Assembly: GCF_000003815.2 (NCBI RefSeq)
Contig: NC_049988.1
Coordinates: 7,511,776-7,575,775, forward strand
Length of the DNA: 64,000 nucleotides
DNA from: Branchiostoma floridae
Lineage: Eukaryota > Chordata > Leptocardii > Amphioxiformes > Branchiostomatidae
Direction of reading: 5' to 3'
The position numbers and the translations under genes are program-made. This document shows positions 11,571-23,100 of the stretch, one piece after another (position 1 is the stretch's first letter; the number at the start of each line of letters is the position of its first letter). The notes below the pieces were generated by a model, which saw nothing but the letters and a program-made list of their open reading frames with translations, ran no database searches and was not told where the DNA came from.

Positions 11571-13408
11571 TCAGTCATGTGTGATATTCAATGCCCATTT
11601 AACTTGCTGTGCTGTAGGTCTGTTGGGAGCACTATAGGCCATCATTTCCAGAATGAGTTGTTTGAGACAGTCGTTTGGTTGCTGCATCATGATGCAACCT
11701 GACAGGTTAGTGTTCGGGATTTGATGCTGCACACGACCGACTGGGACCTTGCCCATTGGTTGCACTGTGTATGTTGGTTGCACCGTGCCAGACACTGTCT
11801 GTACCATTCCTACAGGCTTTAGGAAGCAGACGGGCTCCGTCATACTCTGTGGGTGCACCATGTAGACGGCTAGAAGGAGCTTACCATCATCGCCCCTGAA
11901 ACAGAATGACATTTTGTTATTCACAGGTGGGTTTACGTGAACATAAACAATTGTGGCGTCGAGTACGGTAGGGCGATTGGCTCAAAGCCCAGGGGTCTTC
12001 AGTTCGAGTCCCTTGATGTGCTCCGACGCTTTGCCCTTGTGCCACATGTCGCTGGAAAGATACTGTGCATTAAAATGCATTTAAGTTCGCGGGGTTTCAT
12101 TTCGCGGTAGCGGGAAAAAAACTTTAGCGGTGGTTTTAAGTTCGCGGTAGCATCATGCACTGTAGTCGCTTACTGTTATGGAAAATGTTCGCGTTGGTTT
12201 TAAGTTCGCGTTGGTTTTAAGTTCGCGGTGAAGTGGCCACTGCGAAAACCGCGAACATTAAACCACCGCGAAAGTTTCTGCTAGTAGAAATTGGCCAAAT
12301 AAGACAGAAAACACGACAGAAGAGTTATATGGTCGAGGAGTGTAGTTTGCGACCTAAGGTCTTATTTGGCCAATTTCTACTATTTTTCCAGCGACCTGTG
12401 GAGCCTGGTAGAGGCTAGCGCTTTACACGAATTTCCTAATTTATTCTAAGGGACGTCCTTGGGATAGAACGTTAGACGGAGGTAGTACAAGTGTGGATGG
12501 AGTACCGTGTTTGAAGACACATAAAAGAACCCACCACACACTTATCGAAACAGTAGGGTTCCCCGGTGTAAATGGTTCAAATAAATGTCATGTTCTTATA
12601 ACGATTGGAATAAATCGTGAAGACACAGCCTACCTGACTGTCGTACGGTCGAGCATGGCAGCAAACATGGCGCCCATGGAGTAGACGTCACTTTCCTTGG
12701 TGTAGAGACTGTTGAAACGTTTAAAAACCTCCGGCGCTCCGTACCAGTTCAGTCGCTGCATGGAGTGGCCATTGTCAGTGATAGCATTTCTGCAGGCCTG
12801 TGGTTTGGAAAGTGATTTATTTTACACTATACTTCTATCAACAACATATAAGATCACCACGTATAATTATAAAGTAGCACGCATTTTACAAGTTGTCATT
12901 CTGGTCAAATACCAAGCCCCCGTACCCCTTAGAAAGCTCGCGCCTGCCGCGCTCGTAGCACTATGAGTATGAAAAAAAGGTTTGAATCTTATCAAAAAGG
13001 CACGATGTATTATGCGTTTAGCACTGAACTTTAATGTTTTTTCCCTAAAATATAGTGCTTCGTAGAATTTTCATATTAAGATCGGTACATGTACATTTTC
13101 TCTGTGCTCCGTGCGTTTTTCATAAAATCCTCACATACTATTCGTGGGAATATCTCCAAGGGCACCCCTATTCGTCACCTTTGACAGTCCAAAGTCAGCC
13201 ACTTTAGCGACCGGGTCCTGTACAGTACCAGAGACCAGGACGTTGTCGGGCTTCAGGTCCCCGTGCACAATCTCATGGCCATGCAGGAAATCTACAGCGT
13301 CGGCAACTTGCTTCATAAAGAGCACTGTGTGGCTGATGTTCTCAGGCCGCAGTAGGAAGTTGTTCATCGTCCCAAGTGGACAGAAGTCCATCACCAGCCA
13401 CAAACTGG

Positions 13409-13448
<40 letters not shown>

Positions 13449-14982
13449 TTTATTGCACAATCATTGCAACGGGTACAAAGTATGGCAAGTTCTAGGGCAG
13501 TACAAGTCATCAAGACTAATATCTACGCAATAGCTTATTATTTATAACAATAGTAAAGAGTTCTATGTAACGAAAGACTACATAGTGTGCTACTTTATCT
13601 GAGTGTTTCATTCTACAATAATGGGCAAGGATTACATGCTGTACACTCAGTACAAGATAGCAAAGCATCAAAGTTAGCATCAATTGTTTGTGTCAGAAAT
13701 ATTGCGTTTTCATGTGAGAAGAGCGTTAGATATATAATGGCCTATGTACAAAGAAAATGCATCAGGACATCTGAGTTTGTTTTAGGCAAGCTTATGTTTG
13801 TGTTGCGGTGTATAACGACCTTTTTCTATCTCCAAACAATGTACTGAAATGAAATTTCGCGGCGGTAACTAAAAGAAGTACCCAGATTATCAAACTAAGA
13901 CAATTTCCCAATTTTATAACTTCAGGCCAGAAAGCCATAGAGCATTTCAGCAGTCAAATGACAAATCGCTCAGAGGTTATAACACATATTTCATCCATAA
14001 ATTCTCAAAATGTTTTAGAACACTTTTACAGACAGCAAAAGAAGAAGGATTCTGGTTTAGCAAATGATACAAGTACAATATATAATATAGCTTCACCTGC
14101 GATCGCTGTTTGTTGGTTTCCCTTTGTTCGCCGGTATTTTGCTAAAAAAACAAGCGGAGTGATATATGAAACTCTGTAAACATGCCTTTGATAATGGTGA
14201 GTATCCATTTAAGACATATTATGCTAATTAGGGCCATATTTCAATAATGCATGATGCAATATGAAAAAAATCATGGAGGTATGAGATATCTGAATTCTTG
14301 TTTTTTTTAAGATTTCGGCTGAAGTGATCCAACAAATATAGTTTAACAATGTACAACTGCATTGTAGACATCATACATATAATATATATTGTAAATGCAT
14401 AAGTAACTTAACGAAGACGAAACATGTTTCTTACACATTCTTACATCAAGTGTTCAAAGATTTAGTCTGTTAACGGAGAGTATACAAAATTCTATCATTC
14501 AGATTAATCTCCAAGCAGATCCTACGATGGCATAAGATAGTACTATGTAGGTAGCCAAACACACTCCTAGGCTGGCCTCACTCCTCTGGCAGCTTTTGAT
14601 ACTACCTTATGCTATAGCTACCGTAGGATCTGCTTGGAGATTACATTCAGATGTCAGATCGAACAGTTAATATTCCTTGCCAGCGACCCCTCGTCAATGC
14701 CCCCCCCCCCCGAAAAAAACAACAACAACAAAGAAGCTAGGGTCCTTACCTGTCTTGGTAGAAGAAATCGTCAATATACATCAGAATGTGGTCATGCTTG
14801 TGCTTGGTCAGATCTACAAGTGGCCGAATCTCATCTCGGTACATGTCCAAGGCTTGCATGTGGCTCAGATGTAGTCGCTTGATAGCGTACAAGTAGCCAT
14901 CCTTCTTGACTGAATACACCTTACCAAACGCCCCCTTCCCTATCTCTTCCCAGTTCGTATAAGAATCAACGCCATCTTGCAT
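11571..14982 (-). CDS. Kinase A: STK35/PDIK1L-like Ser/Thr kinase with an HGD catalytic loop
   Basis: Four coding exons join in phase: 14982-14750, 13404-13179, 12797-12634 and 11895-11571, predicting 315 residues. The glycine loop GKGAFG is at 15-20, the ATP lysine AIK at 33-35 and the helix-C glutamate E51. The catalytic loop HGDLKPDN starts at 125, DFG is at 148-150 and WYGAPEV at 171-177. The C-lobe end LKQLILEMM...NRPTAQQV matches the STK35/PDIK1L group. The normal HRD arginine is glycine (G126), so this is a non-RD kinase, but the lysine and both catalytic aspartates are kept and it may be active. The activation segment is short, about 26 residues. The last exon has a Val/Pro/Gln-rich insert. 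I chose the ATG at 14982 because it is the first in-frame ATG, although the frame stays open upstream to 15123 without one. It is a paralogue of kinase B, 5.2 kb upstream on the same strand. Confidence 0.8.
11953..12420 (+). repeat. tRNA-derived SINE (family 2) interrupted by nested inverted repeats
   Basis: The head from 11953 resembles a tRNA, with an A-box-like start and a good B box (AGTTCGAGTCC at 12001-12011). The tail is interrupted by foldback sequence. An 11-base pair of arms at 12048-12058 and 12385-12395 encloses a TTCGCGG-rich palindromic block (about 12086-12275). That block is followed by a perfect 24-base inverted repeat (12282-12305 with 12359-12382). It lies in intron 3 of kinase A, antisense to the gene. 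Confidence 0.5.
13405..13460 (-). repeat. (GATT)n tail of a LINE-like element abutting the kinase A exon 2 acceptor
   Basis: Ten AATC units (13409-13448 on the plus strand) are followed by TTTATTGCAC. On the minus strand this reads GTGCAATAAAG then (ATTG)n, the usual 3' end of L2/CR1-type non-LTR elements. The repeat ends at the CCAG of the acceptor at 13405, so it forms the whole stretch where a polypyrimidine tract is expected. The body of the presumed element (toward 13900) is not recognisable. Confidence 0.6.
14504..14643. mobile_element. hAT-type MITE, 140 bp, with 8-bp duplication CATTCAGA
   Basis: Inverted ends TAATCTCCAAGCAGATCC and its complement close a hairpin, with weaker pairing further in. 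CATTCAGA occurs immediately on both sides (14496-14503 and 14644-14651). An 8-bp duplication is typical of hAT transposition. It lies in intron 1 of kinase A, about 100 bases inside the donor site. A run of 12 C lies between the two. Confidence 0.75.
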
Positions 14983-15756
14983 AGCTTCCCCGGGAATAGC
15001 ATGAATTCTCCTTCTATCACTAGTGTTCTTCAACTTAAACTTTGTGAAACTTCGAACTTGAGGCTTACTAACTACAGTATAGACCACGACAACGGTGAGA
15101 GCGTCAGTGTGTAAATACGTCAACAGACTTTGCGTGCCTTTGAGCAGGTAAACTAAGAGGTCCTATTCAATGATATACTATTCAGCCCGGTAAACGTAGG
15201 AGGCTCTATTCACGAGGTTCTATTCAACTGGGTCAACAAGTTTTATAGGCACTGTTTGTTGATATCAAACATCACATCATAGAACACAACAGAGGCATAA
15301 AGAAAAAAAAACTTGACATTGATTGAAATACCACTTCCGGACGATAAACAAGACCTGTACACCTGAACTTATCATATTACAATGTACATACACAGTGTAA
15401 ATTTTCCCGCTGTTTAGGGCTCTTTGTTTTCAGGTATATTCTGTTCAATCTGACACTGTGCAAGGAAGCGCATTTCATAACGATACGCTTGAAGGGAACC
15501 TGGAAACTATGACGGCCTTGCAGAAGTTATGTAATCATTGTTGTTCTATTTTGTAACTAGAGTTCCACGAACACATACCTTTGCCAAATAAACCAGGTTT
15601 GTTATGTAGAATGATGTCTGTAGACATAAATGTGTTACTCATTACATTTTATTCTATTTTATATGCCTGCAGTTGGTTCATAACGTTTTGCCATTGCTTA
15701 TACAAATTCGATCCCTATTTACAAACTAATATTAGATTGTATCAAGCATCACTTAA
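14983..15756. other. Region upstream of kinase A, no clear promoter
   Basis: On the minus strand the kinase A frame stays open without ATG to 15123. The start codon region contains CAAGATGGCG, a YY1-like initiator context. Beyond that I see no TATA box, CpG cluster or further coding exon. Confidence 0.35.
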
Positions 15757-17560
15757 GCTATCAGCATACCAAAAATCATGATGATCCTTTCATCCCTTCT
15801 TGACTTATTCTCTTTCAAAGTAGGAAACTAAACCAGCTCCTGCAGTTCAAGGAAAGACGTTAGCGGACCCAAACATACACCTCTTACTCTCTGCCATCTT
15901 TCTCAGTTACATATGTGACAGGTTTGGAAGTCCTTTCACGGAATGCAGTGGATTTATCAATTTTCCTCATTAATTATACAAATTAGCTGTTAATTTGCAT
16001 ATTATAACTAGTATCTCATTATGTAAGTTTTTACTTAGGCTATCTACATACCAAAAATCATGACGATCCGTCTACACGTTCATATTTTTCCATTAATTAT
16101 GCAAATGAGGTCATCATCTGCATAATTAATATGTATTGATATTTCTTTCTTTCTCAGCTACAAAGGTGACAAGTTTGAAAGTCCTATAAAGGAATGCAGT
16201 GGATTTACAAACTTTCCTAATTAATTATGCAAATTAGCTGTCGATTTGCGTAATTAGAATTCCATCATGTAAGTCTTCCCTTTGGCTATCTACATAACAA
16301 AAATCATGACGATCCGTCAACACATTTATATGTTTCATTAATTATGCAAATGAGGCCATCATTTGCATAATTAATATGCATTGATATTTCTCTCTTTCTC
16401 ATCTGTATATGTGACAAGTTTGAAAGTCTTATCATGAAATGCAGTGGATTTATAAACTTTCCTCATTAATTATGCAAATTGGTTGCTGATTTGCATAATT
16501 AGCATTCCATTATGTACATTGTTACTTTACTTTACTTTACTTTATTAGAATTGCGACAATACAATACATTATACTGCACCAGGCAGCAAGATGCTGATGT
16601 TGTGCAGCATACACATTGAGGGACATACATAGTCATAGTACAATACATCATAATCATCACCATACAATAAATACAATACAATTAAAATCAGAGAAATATC
16701 TATTAGTGGTTCGTAGGAGGGTGGCGCAGCTGGAATCTTTTAGTTGTTACAATGTAAGGATACAGTGCATCGGACACTTGTTTGTTTGCGGAGAGGTTAT
16801 GAGCTGTGGATCCCTGGAGTAGGAGGGGCACGGTAGGTTGTTGTTGTAGGAGGTGTTGGACGGTGGATGTGAGGTTATGGCGGAGATCAGAGTACAGGGG
16901 ACAGTGTAGGAGGTAATGTGAGACAGTTTCAGAGGAAGCCCCACAATCACACTTCTTGTCCTTAATCCTCATCTTATGCAGAGTAGAGTTAAGTTGGCTC
17001 CATCCCATGCGCAGTCTGGCAGCATAGATGTTGCTCTGCCTTGAGCCGAGACTGCGATACGTCTGGTGTTCCCTTTGCGTCAGCAGATGTTTCTTGCACT
17101 CTGACTTGAAGGCGACAAGAGTAGGGGCGTCCTTGACGACCTGGGGCAGTTGATTCCACAGGGATGACGTGTACGGGACGAAGCTTGTTTTGTAAGTCTG
17201 AGTCCTGCAGCGTGGGACATGGAGATGGGTACTGTTTCGAAGTAGGAACCTTGAAGATGACTGGGTGCCTCTTGTAGAGGGGACAAGTGGCTGTAGGTGT
17301 GGAGGAACAAGTCCATGTGTCATCTTGTACATGATTCCCAGTGAGCTGTACTGTCGCCTGGTGGACAGGGTGTCCCATTCAAGTTCGTGAAGAATGCTGG
17401 AGTTAGGGGTACCCTTCATAGCTCCTGTGACGAGTCGACCGGCATGGTATTGAACCTTGTGCATTGTACATTGTTACTTGGGCTATCTGCATACCACAAA
17501 TCATGACGATCCATCAACACGTTCTCGAGTTATTCTCGTCCAAAGTTTGAAAGGAAATCG
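15757..17560. repeat. Tandem repeat, period about 245, rich in octamer motifs, split by a LINE
   Basis: Each unit runs from CTATCTACATACCAAAAATC through CATGACGATCC, then two opposed octamer/TAATTA composites (ATTATGCAAAT and ATTTGCATAAT), a GTGACAAGTTTGAAAGTC block and a second opposed pair. Unit starts are near 15757, 16039, 16284 and, after the insertion, 17480. The first and last copies diverge into a different tail containing GCCGCTAGG and CTTACTCTCTGCC. Pieces of the same family recur near 22790-22935 and 27735-27770. Confidence 0.65.
16528..17464 (-). mobile_element. 5'-truncated non-LTR retrotransposon (CR1/Jockey-like ORF2 end)
   Basis: The minus-strand frame 16703-17464 codes for 253 residues and has no stop. 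It resembles the C-terminal region after the reverse transcriptase domain of CR1/Jockey-type ORF2 proteins. Supporting motifs are LHELEWDTLSTRRQYSSL, YKMTHGLVPPHL, SSLWNQLP and a closing CDCGASSETVSHYLLHCPLY zinc-knuckle-like stretch. The 3' end reads AATAAAG followed by AGTAA-type repeats. TGTACATTGTTACTT flanks it on both sides (16513-16527 and 17465-17479), a 15-base target-site duplication. The reverse transcriptase and endonuclease parts are missing, so this copy is dead. The open frame suggests a recent insertion. Confidence 0.85.
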
Positions 17561-17880
17561 GCGACTGCAGTTCCAAACAAGCCGCTAGGGGGTCCAAACT
17601 TAAAGCACTTACTCTCTGCCCCAAGGGTTATCTACCTCTCAAAAAGCATGTCCAGAACACGAGATATCAAAAATTGAGGTTCTGCTGCAGTACCTTAGCA
17701 AGCCGCTAGGAGGCCCATTATCAAACTTGACCTTCGTTTTCTCGACCCCTACCCACCTACCAAATATTATCGGGATCCATCCATGGCTTCTTGAGTTATG
17801 CTGTTAACACACACACACACAGACTCACAAGCCCAAAACATAACCTTAGCCATTCTGGCAAAGGTAATTATGCTATGTTT
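17561..17880. repeat. Dispersed repeat tail with an (AC)n tract
   Basis: Two versions of the GCCGCTAGG block (17581 and 17701) precede a segment that ends GTTATGCTGTTAACACACACACACACAGAC. It continues the family described for 15757-17560 and appears to be its 3' part. Confidence 0.4.
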
Positions 17881-18072
17881 GTCTGGTTGAATTGGTTGTG
17901 TGGTATGATGTACCCAGGTTCTTCTGAAAAACCTGAGTGTGAGAGTGCACGTGTATACCTGGCTAAATAGATAAATGAAATGAAATTTCTACTGCGCACA
18001 ATAATGTCAATGGCGTAGAGATATCATAAAGAGGATTTTCTTCCCAATACACAACTTTTCCCATGCATAACG

Positions 18073-18080
18073 TGACGTCA
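18073..18080. promoter_or_regulatory. Perfect CRE palindrome TGACGTCA
   Basis: A full CREB/ATF site lies about 80 bases before a donor-like GGGTAAGT (about 18142). Together they could mark a promoter and a non-coding first exon on the plus strand. No downstream exon is recognised. Confidence 0.25.
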
Positions 18081-18958
18081 CAGTCAGTGTATTGCCCATT
18101 CCTTGACACGGACTGGAGTACGTTGGACAGTTGAAAATTTGGGTAAGTCCAATTTTTGCTTTAGAAATTACAGTTCAACTCAGGACATTATATGAATTCC
18201 TCGTTTCAACAGATACAAAATGAAGATTGTTGTTTGTGCCACCACTTCTTATACATGAGATATCAATAATAACTACTTCTACATATCATACGATGTGCAA
18301 TCGGTGTAGTACAGCTAAGAGTAGATTCTCCTTTCTTTTATCTTTTTTTTGCTCTGATATCCAGTTTTTGCTTCTTATTACTGTGTCTTTCTTACGTCTT
18401 TGCGATTAGCCCTGATGATTATTTTTCTATAAGAAAGACATCACGATTGAATATAAATACAGGAATTGCACATATCATCAGATGTATTCAATTTGAATAA
18501 AAGCTGCATAGTACAGAAATACCGGTTCAACATGGATATATGATGATAGCCACCAAGCGCACTTACTATTAAGGTGTAAATGTCTTAATATAACAGACAT
18601 GTCACCTTAGCCAATGCTAGTTTGATTATTACAGATGTGTTTCAGATTTTTAAAGAAAAGGTTTGAAAAGTCAAAGGTTATCACTACCTTCATTTTGCCT
18701 TAAAATCAGAATGTCACAACTTGTTACATTATATATTACTTCCTCTTTAAACACGAGAAAAGAATTCACAAGTTCTCCGATAATAATTAATTTTTAAAAA
18801 CCTTATGCCTTATGCTGTGCTAGAGATCATTCCAAGTCACCCTGCGGATGTTTGTTGCCATTGTTTAGAATTGATTTTAAAGTTTTGTAATTATATGTCT
18901 AGGACATTTGATTCCATAGTAATTTTTTGGAAAAATTATAACTGTTGGGGCTTAGACA

Positions 18959-19110
18959 TTCTTTTATTCAAAATGATTCCAACTTATTACAATTATTGTC
19001 TAAAAACCCTCATGGTGTCTCGGAATGGACTCTATTCTTTTATTCAAAATAATTCAAATTAATTACAAATATCACCTAAAAACCCCATGGTGACTTGGAA
19101 TGGACTACTA
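18959..19110. repeat. Tandem duplication of a 76-base unit
   Basis: The units 18959-19034 and 19035-19110 align end to end at roughly 80% identity, starting with TTCTTTTATTCAAAAT and ending with GGAATGGACT. The surrounding 17.9-20.1 kb is otherwise AT-rich DNA in which I see no gene. Confidence 0.7.
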
Positions 19111-20156
19111 TTCTAGCAAAAGTTAGGAATGATTTTTCAGTTTGGAAAGAAAATGAAAATGTTAAAAAAACAAATCTCATTTCTGGAATAACAAGTTTAA
19201 TGTTACTGTTACAGTTTTTGCTGTCTGAGTTGATATCGAATATTTCAGAATTCCAAAAGTGTCTTCCCAAATAGAATTCAACTGTGTCAAGAGACAGTGA
19301 TACTCCTCTCTCTTGAGCAAAAATAGCACTATATATTATAAGTTAAATAAGCACACTTTTAGTAGTTATGATGTCGGCTGATGATTTGGTGCGGGAACAC
19401 CTGCATAAACCAGTGGGCGCTATCAATTCAGGCCGCTGCAGAAAAACGATAAGAAATTTTCGTTAGATGTGGCAAGTATGCAAGGTACTAGTACATTTTA
19501 TTGTTGACATACTTATTTCTTCATGATGCTTCTTATGAATCACAGGGAAGCCATTAGCAAAAAACTTTATAACATATGACGATGTTTATGATGGTGGTTA
19601 TTTGCATCTTGCGCACATGGGCTAAATGTAGTAGTTGTACTTTAAAATTCAAGACACTACTACAGTTAGAATATCGTTTCCTGCAGTATTACATGTGTAC
19701 TTAGTAAATGGGCGGAACAAACAGCTGATAATAAGCAGTGCTACCACTAATCCGTCGTGTAAACATCAGTTTTAAAAGACATTATTACAAACTATAACTA
19801 ACGTTACCACTTAATCTATTGTTTATATGCCCAATACATGTGTATACAAATCCATAGAGTTTCTAATGTAAAGTATCATGTTTCAAAAGATATACTAACT
19901 AGATGCACTTGCTCTTCAGTGTATACGTGGGCACTAGCACTTGTGTGACATGTACATCGCTTATAAAAGTTACAATTGAAAAGTTACAGCTTATAATACT
20001 GTGTCAAATCTTTGTTCCAACAGTCAACACACAAAAATGGCATATAAAAGTTTTTTGTCTGTCCGACTGCAGTCTTCCTTTGAACATTTTCAATCACATG
20101 ATTAGCTTTTTTGCTAATGCAGAGCTTGGCACAATTGTTACGAAACTATATTTTCA

Positions 20157-20162
20157 TTTATT
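20157..20162 (-). promoter_or_regulatory. Polyadenylation signal of kinase B
   Basis: AATAAA on the minus strand lies 25 bases past the kinase B stop codon, implying a very short 3' UTR. Confidence 0.5.
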
Positions 20163-20186
20163 TTCTGGCAAGATTGAAATGACCAA

Positions 20187-23100
20187 TCACCAAACAGCTG
20201 CAGGAAGGTGACATGCATGCACTTGCCTCAAAACAGAGCGCACGATACTGTAGATGCTCACGGTCATGTTCACTTCAGTTGCGATTGGGCGGGCATGATA
20301 GTCATATGACATCATGGACAGAATGAGTTGTTTCAAAGTGTCTGGTTGTCCGTTCAGGATGTGATCTGCCAGCTTGATTCTTGGGTTCTGACGCTGTACC
20401 TGGGCCAATGGCAGCCCATGGATGCAGACAGCTATAAGGTGGTTACCATCATCGCTGTGAAAACAAATATTCCGTAAGTATTGAGAAGATGGATAAACCC
20501 AGTCATGTCTCAGACACTGTCGCCAGCGATTCTACGATTTGATCTGCAAATTACTATTTCTGCCAGTACATGTATATCATGAAACTAAAAAAAAGATGTA
20601 TTAATGTAAGGAAGCTCAATCTATACGTATGTATCTATGTATTTATGTAACTATGAAGCTCAATCTATAATGTTACCAACGCAAAGTCCCGCAATTAGTA
20701 CAATGAACTAGTTACATGTAACTATGAAATCATTGAGTATTGGTAATTTTGCTTTGTCTCATATATCTGATACTTGATCCCTGATAATCGGTGCAAACTT
20801 GTGATAAATTATAACTACCTGACTATTGTACTGCAGTCAAGCATGGCGGCAAACAAGACACCCATGGAGAAGACGTCACATTTCTCGGTGTAGTGATGGT
20901 CCCAAACCTCCGGGGCTCCGTACCAAATGAATGCCATATCTGTATGCAGGTAGTACTGGGAATAGATGTCCTGAAATGCGCTTCCGCACACCTGTGGATC
21001 ATGGAGTGAATACAGATTTTCATACCGTAACTTGTAAGTTAAGACATGTCTAAAATCACATCGGCACTTTATTGCATGCCCAAAAGCAAGCTGGGTCTCA
21101 ACCACGGGAAAGTTATTTTTTAAGTGCTATTTTTATCATGTTCTATTTCACAAGTTTGCCTTTGTGCAGTTCCTTGCCTTTTGAAAGTTACATTTGTTTC
21201 ACTCATGACTCATTTAGTATCACCAACGTCCTTAAGCCCCCTTTACAAATCAAGAATTTAGCTCGGCCGAGTTGTCAGCCAGCTCTAAATTATGAGGAGG
21301 TATGACCCTGATGCCGACGAAGATACTCTGCCATTTGTTCGTAGGCATCAGGGTCATGCCTCCTCGTAATTTAGAGCTCGCTGACAACTCGGCCGAGCTA
21401 AACAAAGTTCTTGATTTGTAAAGGGGGCTTTAGTATTACCTTGGCCAGTCCAAAGTCAGCCACTTTTGCAATTGGGTCTTTTTTAGTGCCAGTGACCAGG
21501 ACGTTGTCAGGTTTCAGGTCCCGGTGCACAATGCCACGGTCATGTAGGTAGGCGACGGCACTGGCGATCTGCCGCATAAACCTCATGTTGTAGGAGGGCC
21601 CGTTTTTCAGCAGGAAGTCGTTCATGGTCCCCAGCGGACAGAACTCCATCACGAGCCACATGCTAGTTAACAGTAACATTTGCAACTGTCGAGTGCCACA
21701 TAAGCCTGGAGTACAGTCCTCTTACTTAGCCTTAAAGGGGCATTCCACTCCAGAAGCAATTATTGTAAATCATCAGAGAATAAATATTATGTTTGAATCA
21801 AGTTTGTTTGGTCAAATTTACCACAAGTTGAGGCGTAAACACAGGGGGAACGTTGTAGCAAAAGAGTTCTTGAATTCCACTGAGGACCCTTCCAATGCAT
21901 TGTGCGCTAGTGGGGGAGGATGTGACTTTGACCATGGGAACAGGTACCGGTTAGTAATAGTATAAATTTCGATACTATGATGTTTTAGGATCACTTTTTG
22001 AGTAGACTGTGTGTGCACAAACGTCATCAGAACATTTGTGGGTAATTCTGTAGTAATTTGTCCATATATAAAAGTAGCCTTTTTAGAGCAGAATATAATG
22101 GACCATAAAAGTGACCAAATCTCTGTATTCCAAGAGTCGCTTGGCTTCAAACTTTTTTGTGTACCTTCCTAAATGTCCGATAGTTACCCTACCACTTCCT
22201 TTAGCTAAGCGAGAAATTGTAGTCTGGTATCCAGCCGTAATATAGCTTCCGAGTCTCTTCTCTCCTCGCAGAGAGGAGAGAAGAGCTACTCGGAAGCTAC
22301 AGTACGGCTGGATACCAGGCTAACAAATTGTGCCCAACGTCCACCACACAAGCAGTTTTGGCGCCGCCATTTTACGTTGACCGACTTTTAACTCAAGTAG
22401 CTTAATTTCCCCATCCCAAGATGAGAGTCTTCAAACTTTTTTGTATCCCCCTAAATGTGCGATAGTTACTTGATTGACTGGTAGCGATTACCGGTAGCGA
22501 GAAAGTATGACAGAAGTCGCAAAATCATATACAGCGCAGTACATTAGAAGCGGGTCCGTATGGGGGTGCTTGGATTTAGAAAAGAATATTGTCGAAAAGA
22601 CAAATGAGATAACTTTGCGAAAAGTCGGGTGCATTTGTATCCCCAAAAAATATCATCTACAGAAAATAACACTCGCTTCTGGAGTGGAATGCCCCTTTAA
22701 TCGGCGTTCCACTGTCGCTACCACTTTAAGGTATTTCGGTTGGCTAAATTGGCATTCGTTTTATGTACATGTGAACATCATTGAACATTGATTATGCAGA
22801 TATGGACCTCATTTGCATAAATTATCAGGAAATGCAATTAAAGCCTTCTTTCTTAATATAGATTGTGTACGTCTGATATTTGGGTGGGGGAGATGATCAA
22901 CTAATATAATTTATGCAAATGAGGACCTTATTTGCACGAAGACAAACAATAAATACACAAGTTATGAAGGTTAAAACCATTTGGCAAAGGTATGGGGTCG
23001 TGGAACTCTAGTATTAGTAATATCATTAACAAGTTTGTAGAAAAAGATCTACCGTAGTAGTGAGCTAAATGTGAAAGTGAAAGAGGAACTAGCGATCGCA

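Noticed and set aside
14983..15123. Longer kinase A N-terminus starting at 15123
   Set aside because: That codon is TTG. The only in-frame ATG before the kinase domain is at 14982. An upstream coding exon cannot be excluded, but nothing shows one.
16747..17378. Other open frames overlapping the LINE fragment
   Set aside because: They are shadows of the 253-codon ORF2 frame, the only one that shows reverse-transcriptase-family C-terminal motifs.
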